DNA of 64,000 bases from Saccharomycopsis malanga (lineage: Eukaryota; Ascomycota; Saccharomycetes; Ascoideales; Saccharomycopsidaceae): the NCBI GenBank assembly GCA_004014935.1, contig CP025321.1, forward strand, positions 1,860,001 through 1,924,000. Direction: 5' to 3'. The notes under the pieces are model-generated. The model did no database searches. It was not told the DNA's origin and saw nothing but the letters and a program-made list of their open reading frames with translations. This document shows, piece after piece, positions 9,888-18,147 of this stretch (the stretch's first letter is position 1; each line of letters begins with the position of its first letter). Made by a program: the position numbers and the translations under genes.

Positions 9888-10070
9888 TAAAGCGAATTGA
9901 AAACCGAAAACCAAGGTCTCAAGGGACTTTGTAAAACCCAATCATGATCTTTCGATCGTGATTTTCTCAGCCTTGGGCCTGCCAGGTCTCTGAGAGTGCT
10001 ATCTGCTGGAATATCATGTTAAGTCTTTTCCTCTTCTATAGAACACTAACCAATGAGCCATCCGGCCTAG
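9888..10070 (-). mobile_element. Short-family relic S4
   Basis: Minus-strand copy. Head CTAGGCCGGATGGCTCATTG, then one internal AGCAGATAGCACTCTCAGAG module, GACCTGGCAGGC and a TGATTGGGTTTTAC body. The usual 3' end is not clear, so the 3' boundary is approximate. It lies beside the 3' end of SMC2. Confidence 0.6.
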
Positions 10071-10108
10071 TGTTCAGACCTTTACATTGGCTGACGATGA
10101 AAGGATGC

Positions 10109-13100
10109 TCACATGATACTGACAACAGACGTTCCATCTTGAAATCTTGTACGAAACACCCTGTTAGCATTAGTAAACATGCCCTCCTTTAACGATACGA
10201 CGATAAACTGTGACCCCTTGAACCTAGTTTTGATTAAATGACCAATATTCTGGGTATGACTCAAATCCAAGGCAGCATCCACCTCATCTAAAATGTACAT
10301 TGGGGCTGGTTTGAACTGTAAAAGAGCCATAATCAAAGACAAAGCCACCAAGGAACGCTGTCCACCGGACAATTCCACCAAGCTCTCTTTCCATACTTTA
10401 CCCAACATGACTTTGACCTCGAGACCTTCTGTAATGTCCTTGTTTTCGGGGATCACCAACTTGGCGAACGCGCCCGGTAGCAAATCCGAGAAGATGTTTC
10501 CAAAGTCGGTGCTAACTTTCTGCCAGGTTTTCAAAAGAGTGTCGCGTTTATATTCATCCAAGGTCACGATAGTTTCCTCGATTTTGGCTTTATCCTTCTC
10601 AATGGTTCTGATCATTGACTTCAAGGAGCTCTCTTTCTTTTCCACATTGTCTATCATACTCATGATGTTGGCATTAACCTTTCTGCGCATTCCCTGGAAC
10701 TTGTTGGACAAGTATGTGATTCGACCGTGGCATTCCTCGACATTGATGTTAGGATTCTGCTGGATAATGTTTTCCAAGACATTTCTGTCGGATATCCAGT
10801 CATTTTCCTCAATCAACTTGTCCAAATGGCGTTTCAAGCCATGCGTTGTTGCAGCCAATTTCTCCAACTCGTGATCGAGTTTCTGGCTGCGCAACTTGTT
10901 TTCATTGAGCAATTTGTTCTTCTCGGTGACAAGTTTGGTCAATTCGCTAATTTCCTTATTGATTCCAATGATGTTGGCCTTTTCTGTATCGATTTGTGCC
11001 GCCAACTTTTCATTTTCCTTCGTGGCTTGTAAAAGGTTTTCTTCCATTTCTGCCAACTCGTGCTGCAAATCGCCTGTAGAAGCTTCCGCTTCCTGGATAT
11101 GCTGCTTGCAGGCAGCAAGATCTCCTGTTAGTTTTTCCAATTCAAATTGCAAATCCTGATAGGTGCCAAATTTGGAATGGACGTCATTCTCTAACACCAC
11201 GACCTGTTGTCGTGACTGTTGTATATCTTGTTCCAATTCTTTCAATTTGGATCCCTTGTTAGTCTCGAACTCTTGCATGTCTTTTTCAATAACTGATAAT
11301 TCATCGTGATAAGCTTTCTGAGATGCGGTTTCCTCTGCGATTTTCATTTTGAGCTCTTCCAATTCTGCCTTGTTTTCCTCGTATTTCTTCACAATCTGGT
11401 TTGCTGAGCTAGTCTCGTACTTTTTCGTTGCTAAAGCTAAAGCATGTTCTTTCAAGTTGACCTGTTTTTGCAAAGACAATGTTTGATTACTTATGAGTTC
11501 TTCTTGACGCAACTGTTTCCGAAGATCGGTGATTTGTTGTTGTAACGTTAAATATTCCTTGTTGAGCTTATTGTAGTTTTGTACAGTCACTAAAAGTGAG
11601 CCACTTTGTCTTCTGCTGCCGCCTGACAAGGTTCCTGATGGATCATAAACATCGCCTTGCAACGTGACGCTTCGTGCTCTGATTTGCGGATGGAATGTTA
11701 TTCTTTTTGAAGTCTCGGGATCTTTTGTGATAAACACCGAGCCAAAGATGTATTCCATTGCTTTTGAAACCTCTTCTTCATAGCCAATCAAATCCAACGC
11801 CAACTCCACTGCTCCAGGACAGACCTCTTTCGCTTGCCGCACAATGCTGGCGCCTATCACACGGGCACTGATCTTATTAAGAGGAATGATTGTCACCCGT
11901 TTACGTAAGCGACCATTTTCCAAGAGCTGGGATCCTGTGACCTCATTATCGACAACCACGTTGAACAATTTGCCACCAGCACTTATTTCCAATGCGGTAG
12001 CAGAATCAAAGTTTTCTTTACTGAGTGTAAACAATTTCGCGGCCACTCCTTTGATTGATGACTCATCAAAATTCGCACAAGGTTTACTGTAGTTGAACTC
12101 CAACGATGACACCTTTCGCCTGAGAAACTCCAATTCGTTGGATATCCGATCGAGATCCCGCTGAAGACGACGCTCTTCTTCTTTAAGGGCGCGTGACTTG
12201 GCAGGATCAAAGCCTACGTTACTCAATTCCTGAGTTGCGGTTTCGTAAGCGGTTTTCAACTCGCCAATTTCCTTCTGGTGTGATGTGAGTTCTTGTTTAG
12301 ATTTTGTCAACTTAGGCGTGTCATTAACAATTTCTTTATTTAATCGGTCGATTTTCAATTTCAATTGTTCAATAATCACATTTGAATTCGACAATTTCTG
12401 TTTGGTTTCTTGTAATTGTCCCATGTAGCCACCGGTTTTTCCCTTTGACGAAACACCGGTTTGCAACGATGCCAACAATTCTTCTTTTTTTATAATCTCA
12501 TCTTTGAATTTCTGCAAGTTTTGCTTTGCATTCTGCTGTTCTGCCTCCAAATCGTTGAACACTGCTTGTTTCTGAGTAATCTCCATGCCGAGTTTCTCGG
12601 CAGTTTGTTTGGAACCTTTGAGGGACTCAAGCTCCTGATTCAAGTTTTGTTGTTTTATTGTCTTTGAAGTATTTAGACGGATGACTTTGTTGGATAATTC
12701 TGTTTCTTGTTTCTCCAAGTTTTGCAACTTGTCTCCTTTTGTCAATTCTTTTTCCTTTTCCTTTTTGGCTCTTTCCAAATCCTCGCTTAACGCAGCAATT
12801 TCACTGGTTAGCCGCTCAATATTCGTATTGAGACCATTAATGGTTACATGTTCTTCCTTTAATCTACTGTCGTACTCTGCAAACCGTTGGGAATAGTTAT
12901 TATAATCATGGGCATTTACTATTCTCAGTAATTTGTCTAATTCCGACTGGGTTTGCTGGAACTCCAAAAAAGCTCTTTTTTCCTTACGTAACTTCTCCAA
13001 CTTGGGCTCTATTTCTTCTAAAAGTAATGTTTTGATTTCCGTCAACTTTGTATCTTTTTTTGCCATGGTTTTCACAGCTTTTTCTCGCCGGTCCTCGAAT

Positions 13101-13618
13101 AGTTTGGTTCCTGCAGCCTCAGCAATCAACGACAAGATCTGCGAAGGTGGCATGTTGAGAACCTTGGTGATTTTACCTTGCATGATCAAAAAGTTGGGAT
13201 TGTTAATATTCAACTGCACAGATTGGAAGAGCTGTAACACAGATTGCTGCTGCGCCCGATGGCCATTAATCAAATACTTTGATGTGCCTCCAAGCACAAT
13301 CTGCCTTGTAATGGAGATCTTGTAACAATCCGTAAACCCTATAGGACTCGTCAGTGTGTCACTATTATCAAACACTATGGTCACACTAGCCTTTGTAACC
13401 CCGGCTTGGCCTCTTTTGTATATCAAGTCTTGCAAGTTGGACGCTCTAACTGTAGCCATAGATGAAATCCCCAAGACAAAACATATGGCATCCAATATAT
13501 TGGACTTGCCTGACCCATTCAACCCGGTGATTGCATTAAATTGCGCGTCCCAACCAGTGATCACCGTTCTCGCAGCATAGGACTTGAACCCATCTATAAT
13601 CAACTCTTCAATCCTCAT
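10109..13618 (-). CDS. SMC2: SMC2, condensin ATPase subunit
   Basis: 1169 residues against about 1170 in S. cerevisiae. The N-terminal head reads MRIEELIIDGFKSYAARTV with Walker A GLNGSGKSN (about residue 32). Then come a long coiled coil and a hinge around residues 510-680 (SGGSRRQSG at its end). The second coil leads to the C-terminal head with signature LSGGQRS and Walker B MYILDEVDAALD. Smc2 pairs with Smc4 and the Brn1/Ycs4/Ycg1 subunits to form condensin, which compacts mitotic chromosomes. The frame extends seven codons upstream, but only from a GTG; the ATG at 13618 matches the conserved start. Ends TGA. It diverges from a small membrane-protein gene over about 330 bp. Confidence 0.98.
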   Translation of the reverse strand: MRIEELIIDGFKSYAARTVITGWDAQFNAITGLNGSGKSNILDAICFVLGISSMATVRASNLQDLIYKRGQAGVTKASVTIVFDNSDTLTSPIGFTDCYKISITRQIVLGGTSKYLINGHRAQQQSVLQLFQSVQLNINNPNFLIMQGKITKVLNMPPSQILSLIAEAAGTKLFEDRREKAVKTMAKKDTKLTEIKTLLLEEIEPKLEKLRKEKRAFLEFQQTQSELDKLLRIVNAHDYNNYSQRFAEYDSRLKEEHVTINGLNTNIERLTSEIAALSEDLERAKKEKEKELTKGDKLQNLEKQETELSNKVIRLNTSKTIKQQNLNQELESLKGSKQTAEKLGMEITQKQAVFNDLEAEQQNAKQNLQKFKDEIIKKEELLASLQTGVSSKGKTGGYMGQLQETKQKLSNSNVIIEQLKLKIDRLNKEIVNDTPKLTKSKQELTSHQKEIGELKTAYETATQELSNVGFDPAKSRALKEEERRLQRDLDRISNELEFLRRKVSSLEFNYSKPCANFDESSIKGVAAKLFTLSKENFDSATALEISAGGKLFNVVVDNEVTGSQLLENGRLRKRVTIIPLNKISARVIGASIVRQAKEVCPGAVELALDLIGYEEEVSKAMEYIFGSVFITKDPETSKRITFHPQIRARSVTLQGDVYDPSGTLSGGSRRQSGSLLVTVQNYNKLNKEYLTLQQQITDLRKQLRQEELISNQTLSLQKQVNLKEHALALATKKYETSSANQIVKKYEENKAELEELKMKIAEETASQKAYHDELSVIEKDMQEFETNKGSKLKELEQDIQQSRQQVVVLENDVHSKFGTYQDLQFELEKLTGDLAACKQHIQEAEASTGDLQHELAEMEENLLQATKENEKLAAQIDTEKANIIGINKEISELTKLVTEKNKLLNENKLRSQKLDHELEKLAATTHGLKRHLDKLIEENDWISDRNVLENIIQQNPNINVEECHGRITYLSNKFQGMRRKVNANIMSMIDNVEKKESSLKSMIRTIEKDKAKIEETIVTLDEYKRDTLLKTWQKVSTDFGNIFSDLLPGAFAKLVIPENKDITEGLEVKVMLGKVWKESLVELSGGQRSLVALSLIMALLQFKPAPMYILDEVDAALDLSHTQNIGHLIKTRFKGSQFIVVSLKEGMFTNANRVFRTRFQDGTSVVSIM

Positions 13619-13945
13619 CTTGATACCAACTTCCTTCACCGCTCGTTTAAAATCATCTCGGTACTAAACAATTAGATGTAAACAATGCTTGTTTATATTA
13701 TGGAAAAAGGCCCTCAGCAGGTGCACGGATGCTTTCACACCCGGACATCTTACACTCCCAACATGCATATGTGTGTGTATATAGTTCACAATAAACCACT
13801 TTTATTAATTTACAGCAAAACAGGAGCCTATTTTCATTTAATTGATTGTGGTGTTTGGAGTGCTCACCTTTAAGTGATATTTTGTTAGACAAACTCTTTT
13901 CGTACACAATTTATCAACATACACAATTTTTCTTAACCACTAAAT
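13619..13945. promoter_or_regulatory. Bidirectional promoter region between SMC2 and the 13946 gene
   Basis: 327 bp between two divergent start codons, AT-rich. No specific operator site that I can defend. No repeat is present. Confidence 0.5.
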
Positions 13946-14464
13946 ATGTTCCGAGTACTCAAAACAAACAAGGCCAATTCCAAGGAGCCAATAATCCCGG
14001 CCTCTATTCCAGAACATGCTATTGAGGATACTGACGATAGTTTTGAAGATCGCGGACAATCAGTCATCCTCACAGATATTGAAAGCCAACAGGAATACAC
14101 ATCAAACGACGACCCTGTAGACCCTACAGTATTGAAAAGAATTAAACGGCACTTTTCCAATGACAATGACATTGAAACAACACCATTGCTGCCTAGACCA
14201 GTTCCTGACAGACCAATCACCCAAACTCCAAACTGGTGGGATTATCTGCCCCCTCCAGTTAGAAACTGGCTTTATGACAACAGGTGGTATTTTCTGATTG
14301 CCATCTTAATTCTGACTTTGATAGCATTGGGTGTTTTGATTTATAGTGGAAACTTTCTATACATTCCATTGTTTTTGAAAGTTGTCTTTTGTTTTATACT
14401 GAGTACTTATTTCGATCGCTACTGCTCAGCAGATGGCAGTTGCGCCAATGGGCAGTCTGTTTGA
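13946..14464 (+). CDS. Small membrane protein, unknown function
   Basis: 172 residues. The N-terminal ~110 residues are hydrophilic and acidic (EDTDDSFEDRGQS, DIESQQEY), then a short conserved-looking stretch (NWWDYLPPPVRNWLYDNR). A strong membrane segment follows at about residues 117-138 (FLIAILILTLIALGVLIYS), with a second hydrophobic segment at about 142-158, and a Cys-containing tail (RYCSADGSCANGQ). The layout suggests a type II or hairpin membrane protein with a cytosolic N-terminus. I recognise no family. The gene diverges from SMC2, starts at a single clear ATG and ends TGA. The protein could be longer through an unseen 3' exon, but I see no strong donor. Confidence 0.6.
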   Translation: MFRVLKTNKANSKEPIIPASIPEHAIEDTDDSFEDRGQSVILTDIESQQEYTSNDDPVDPTVLKRIKRHFSNDNDIETTPLLPRPVPDRPITQTPNWWDYLPPPVRNWLYDNRWYFLIAILILTLIALGVLIYSGNFLYIPLFLKVVFCFILSTYFDRYCSADGSCANGQSV

Positions 14465-14610
14465 AGCCTGTCTAATAACTTGGCTATTATTCTTGGTATA
14501 TAATTTATATGTCTTTATCCTAACACAGTGTTTTGACTTGTCTTTCGTTGTACTTGCTCTTCAGTAATGAGTATAAGATTTTTTTCATCAAGTTAATTGT
14601 CTTATGCTAA

Positions 14611-14735
14611 CCACTGGGCCGGATGGCTCGATGCAACTGTCTGAAACACAAGCTAGACAAGGCTAGCATTTACATTCCAATCAATTGGGGGAAACCATCA
14701 GATAAACAATCCATTATTGAGCTTTTCCCATTAGT
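14611..14735 (+). mobile_element. Short-family relic S5
   Basis: Head CCACTGGGCCGGATGGCTCG. It then jumps into the same body seen in the box B-bearing copy at 49699-49951 (GCAACTGTCTGAAACAC, TTACATTCCAA) and ends near ATTATTGAGCTTTTCCCA. The box B region is missing. 3' boundary approximate. Confidence 0.55.
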
Positions 14736-14828
14736 TTCATTACCTTTTTTCGTTATACAATGACGCTGTCTACCAGGAAAATATTAAAATACTTTAATCA
14801 CCATGCTACAGCTTCTGATGTTTACAGC

Positions 14829-15012
14829 ATTTTAATAATAATATCTTATACTTGGAGCCCAGTAAAATCAGTTTCGTATATACGCGCCATAGTTAGAGGG
14901 GCTTGGTGAAACCCATTAATACCCTCGTAATCATAATAATTGACTCACCCTTGAGCGGGCTAGGTCTTTTTCTCTTCTTTAAAAGTACTAGCCTAGCCGC
15001 TCAGTCATCTAT
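14829..15012 (-). mobile_element. Short-family element S6
   Basis: Minus strand. Tail AATAATAATATCTTATA at the left, then GAGCCCAGTAAAATCAG, TATATACGCGCC and ACCCTTGAGCGGGCTAGG, with a diverged head (TGACTGAGCGGCTAG) at the right. Lies 40 bp from long element A. Confidence 0.65.
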
Positions 15013-15052
15013 ACTTCCTCATTAAATCAAAAATATCTCTATAATAATTAAA

Positions 15053-16290
15053 GTAATAATACAATCAAGCTTAGTATTCATTTTATTATTTCAACACTCA
15101 TTTAAAGTCAGTAAAACTAGAAGCCGGTTGTATAAATTAACATAATCTAATACTTGTTGTTGTTGTTTTTTAGACTCAAAAATAAAACGCTTTCAACAAT
15201 AAATCTCTTATAAAAATACACCTCTTTTTACAGTAGAGCTCTTTCAACATAATTGATATACAGATGTATTAAAAACTAAAACTTATCTTATAATTTTGGA
15301 AAAAAAAACAGCCAAAGTTTAAAACCAATTTACAGTCAATATACAAGCTCCAAAACAATATACTAAAACAAATCAGAAACTGGAGCAGCGAAAAAACTTA
15401 GAACTAAAGTCAAATTAACATTAAAACATTTGCAATTTTCTGTTGAACAGAAATAAATGTGTTTTTAAAACGGCCTCCCATGAACAGAGATACAATGTTT
15501 CTTAAAAAACACATTACGCTTTACCGAGCCCCATAAAATATCCAATGTATAGCAGAAGTTGACAGATGCTAGTTTGACAATATATAACATTTATTATTGA
15601 ATATAAGCTCCTCTAAGAACCCATAATACAATACCTTTTTTAGCTCTTGAGATAAGCGTTTCTTTGGGATAATAGCTCACTAAAGAGCTAGAAGGATCGC
15701 AAATATAACTGGAAACAATTGAAAACTATGGAGTTACATCAAAAAATAAAAGGAAGCTCTCCGAGAGGTAAAAAACGCAATTTTTAACAAATTATGTGTT
15801 ATTTTCAACAAATTGATACATTCCCACTATTAAATAATTTATGAAAGCCAAATCTCAAAACAACGTACATACTATAAAACTCCAAATTTCACAGAGTATA
15901 TAAATATAATTTTTGTATGCTTTTAATTTCTGTAAAGACTCTAGAATATGGTTTAAAAGAAGCAACTTTTTGTCAAAATTGGCAATTTTCCATTATATCG
16001 AATATTTACTCGAAAATCAAGTTTTTTTCATTATAAATAGTACTGTAAATGGCAAAAAAATCCTAAATGTTGGGATATGCCTTTGCAAAACAAATTAGCC
16101 TGGATAGCACTGAGTTAAATCAAAAAAACGTTTGATGATTATTCCAAAACTTCAGCAGCGCGAATTGAGTACCAAAACCCCAAGTGAGGAACGCCACACT
16201 TGTTTTTCTGCACTATTCTGCACTATTTTGTGTGGCGCATGGCCTAACCAACTTGGCCACTTGGCAATATTAAGACAGGGAATATAGGCA
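15053..16290 (-). mobile_element. Long tRNA-headed element, copy A
   Basis: Minus-strand, non-coding. Head near 16150-16255: GGCCAAGTTGGTTAGGCC, CGCCACAC and GTGTGGCG arms around two 10-bp AGTGCAGAAT units, then TACTCAATTCGCG as a weak box B. The body runs left to a TAATAATAC end at about 15053. Bases 15302-15812 are identical to 25667-26177 of copy B. The 5' leader beyond the head is short or cut, and short element S7 follows almost directly. No ORF longer than 61 codons. Confidence 0.75.
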
Positions 16291-16295
16291 TATTG

Positions 16296-16464
16296 AATAA
16301 TATCTTATATTTCGAGTCCCCTAAATATTAGTTTCATATACACGCTATGTCTAACGGGACTTGATAAGCCCAACCATGTCCTGTTGACTAGAATCTTCTC
16401 ATCATTGAGGTTGCTAGGTCTTGTTCTCTTTTCTGAGAGTACTAGGCAATAAATCAACCAGGCT
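16296..16464 (-). mobile_element. Short-family element S7, abutting the 5' side of long element A
   Basis: Minus strand. Tail AATAATATCTTATATTTCG at the left, then TACACGCTATGTCTAACG and GGTCTTGTTCTCTTTTC, with a degraded head (GTTGATTTATTGCCTAG). It has the same orientation as element A and lies just 5' of it. It ends about 55 bp from the OMA1 stop codon. Confidence 0.65.
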
Positions 16465-16520
16465 AACAGCAATATTTACAGTATTTTTTGACGATTAATA
16501 AAAAAACCTGCGAAACTAAT

Positions 16521-17531
16521 CTACCAGCCATTCCAAGGGCCTTTAAAAAAGGCGGTAACATCATCACAGCCAGCCTCTGCCCGTCTAACATTTGCTTCAG
16601 GGAGCCATTTCTGCATATTATGGATTCTTGTTTGGTCGCTTGGATGTGTCGATAGGTATTCTGGAGGGTTTCCCAATTTGTTGCCGTATTTTGAGAATCG
16701 TTGCCACAACTTGTAGCCCTCTTCAGGATGGAAACAAGCATTAGCCATGACCATAAAACCTATGTAATCAGCTTCTGACTCCTGGACTCTTGAGTGGCGG
16801 AGATCAAAGAGCATGCTGATGCTGTCTACTATACGAGAAGAGCCAAGTACCGCGTAGGCGGCGATTTGAGCAATGATACTGAGAGGCTTTCTGGAGAGTT
16901 GCTCTCCAATATGGCGGGCTAACTGGTGAGATATTTCGTGAGAAAGAATCATTGCTAAACCATCATCGTTTTTCGCTATAGGAAACAAACTACTGAATAT
17001 GAAGATTTTGCCTCCAGGAATTACAAAGGCATTAGGCGGAAGGCTGGGATTGTTGATGATATAAACTTGCCACTGAAGTTTATTTGAGGAATCACGAGAA
17101 AACGTGCCGTCTCCAATATTGTTATCGTTGGCTGCTATCAACTGTTCACTCGATTTGATAAGTCTGGCCACTACAGATTCCACTTGTTTTTGAAGTGGAT
17201 GGCTTGAAGGTAAAAACTGTCCTTGATACTCATTCATAATACTATTATAAGTCATTCTTCCCACCCGGTTTTCCATCCAAGTTGTGAGCCATAAAAATCT
17301 CTTACGATGCGTTATTGGTGCCTCTTTTAAATTGACAAAGTAAAACACCCCAACCCCTGCTACTGCCCATAATAACCGTCTCTGTGTTTTAGGATCAAAC
17401 CAGTTTGGATTCTGGTTTACATTTTTGAATGTTCTGTAGGTGGAATATCTCTGTTTAGAAAATGGATAACGCAACGCTTGAGAGCCGGAAAACACTCGCC
17501 TGGTGAAAAATGGAAATCTGTATCTATACAT
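16521..17531 (-). CDS. OMA1: OMA1, inner-membrane mitochondrial metalloendopeptidase
   Basis: 336 residues (345 in S. cerevisiae). An Arg-rich mitochondrial presequence (YRYRFPFFTRRVF, KQRYSTYRTF) is followed by one membrane segment at about residues 52-66 (LLWAVAGVGVFYFV). The M48-type catalytic site is HEISH (about residue 195), with a third ligand region ESEADYIG about 55 residues later. LPPNAFVIPGGKIFIFSSL is the conserved strand before the active site, and STHPSDQTRI follows it. Oma1 is a stress-activated zinc peptidase of the mitochondrial inner membrane, involved in membrane-protein quality control. Start ATG at 17531 heads the presequence. It diverges from LYS2. Confidence 0.97.
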   Translation of the reverse strand: MYRYRFPFFTRRVFSGSQALRYPFSKQRYSTYRTFKNVNQNPNWFDPKTQRRLLWAVAGVGVFYFVNLKEAPITHRKRFLWLTTWMENRVGRMTYNSIMNEYQGQFLPSSHPLQKQVESVVARLIKSSEQLIAANDNNIGDGTFSRDSSNKLQWQVYIINNPSLPPNAFVIPGGKIFIFSSLFPIAKNDDGLAMILSHEISHQLARHIGEQLSRKPLSIIAQIAAYAVLGSSRIVDSISMLFDLRHSRVQESEADYIGFMVMANACFHPEEGYKLWQRFSKYGNKLGNPPEYLSTHPSDQTRIHNMQKWLPEANVRRAEAGCDDVTAFFKGPWNGW

Positions 17532-17788
17532 AATTAAAAGTGTTTATATTGAAATTTAAATAATCTGTTTATGGTATTTATAACTTGCCGATTTTTGTTA
17601 TTTGATGATTTTAGTTATTATCTGGTAATGCACCAATTTAGAAATATTATTGGTATCAATATGCTCTAATATTGCTGGTCAGTTGATATTGCTGCTATAC
17701 AAATATGCTGTTTGATAATTCATCCAATACTAATTATAACCAACCACCTCGGACTCATTCATATACTACTAATCTCCACTATATTAAT

Positions 17789-18038
17789 AGCACATCACTC
17801 ATAACCCTTTATACCAATTCTGTGGGTCTATAAATGAGAGTGACGATTCAATGGTTATTTAAGGCAAAATTGTCTTTGAACAAGTTTCAATGTCTTGCGG
17901 AATGCTTGAAAGTTTCGTTAACAACTTTGAAAACGCTTAAAACCGCCTGTTCCTTGCCAGAAAGAACCTGAATACAACAAGCACATCGCTCATAACGCGT
18001 TATACCAAACGAGGGGGTCTTAAGATATGAGTCACTAT
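17789..18038 (+). repeat. Duplicated 59-bp LYS2 upstream segment
   Basis: 17789-17847 and 17980-18038 share AGCACATC, CTCATAAC, TTATACCAA, GGGTCT and a GAG/GAC-containing end, with roughly three quarters of positions identical by eye. Spacing is 191 bp. Only the second copy ends in a perfect Gcn4 site; the corresponding place in the first reads ATGAGAGTGAC. Confidence 0.7.
18027..18035. promoter_or_regulatory. Gcn4-type binding site upstream of LYS2
   Basis: ATGAGTCAC is the reverse complement of the GTGACTCAT Gcn4 consensus. It lies 113-121 bp before the LYS2 ATG. LYS2 is under general amino-acid control in S. cerevisiae, so a site here is expected. Binding itself is inferred. Confidence 0.7.
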
Positions 18039-18147
18039 AGCGAGGATTTAGTCAGTTTAACATTAGGTTTAAAAGCAATTGAAATTGTCGTTTTGAAGGG
18101 TGAAAAGTTTGAGACTTTTGCAAAAGTTTTACCACAAACATTTTAGT

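Larger units (their letters stand above)
8990..10108. other. Intergenic spacer with two short elements and a GT run
   Basis: Convergent spacer between the RRM gene and SMC2. It holds a (GT)n run at about 9077-9094, the short element S3 at 9177-9391 with its target-site duplications, and a more decayed short element S4 at 9888-10070. The rest is AT-rich. Confidence 0.7.
14465..16520. other. Repeat-filled spacer
   Basis: About 2 kb between the small membrane-protein gene and OMA1. Almost all of it is elements: S5 (14611-14735), S6 (14829-15012), long element A (15053-16290) and S7 (16296-16464). No gene-like ORF. Confidence 0.75.
17532..18147. promoter_or_regulatory. OMA1-LYS2 intergenic region with a duplicated promoter segment
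   Basis: 616 bp between divergent start codons. It contains a 59-bp direct repeat (17789-17847 and 17980-18038) and a consensus Gcn4 site in the second copy, listed separately. No ORF or mobile element. Confidence 0.7.

Noticed and set aside
15053-16290. Long element as a solo LTR
   Set aside because: Ends do not show consistent TG...CA, the flanking duplication of copy B is 15-16 bp rather than 4-6, and the tail is ATT-rich, all unlike LTRs.
18100-18147. LYS2 start at 18100
   Set aside because: That codon is GTG; the first ATG is at 18148. Similar GTG or TTG starts were discarded for SMC2, the Q-rich gene, the 33955 gene and the 552 frame.
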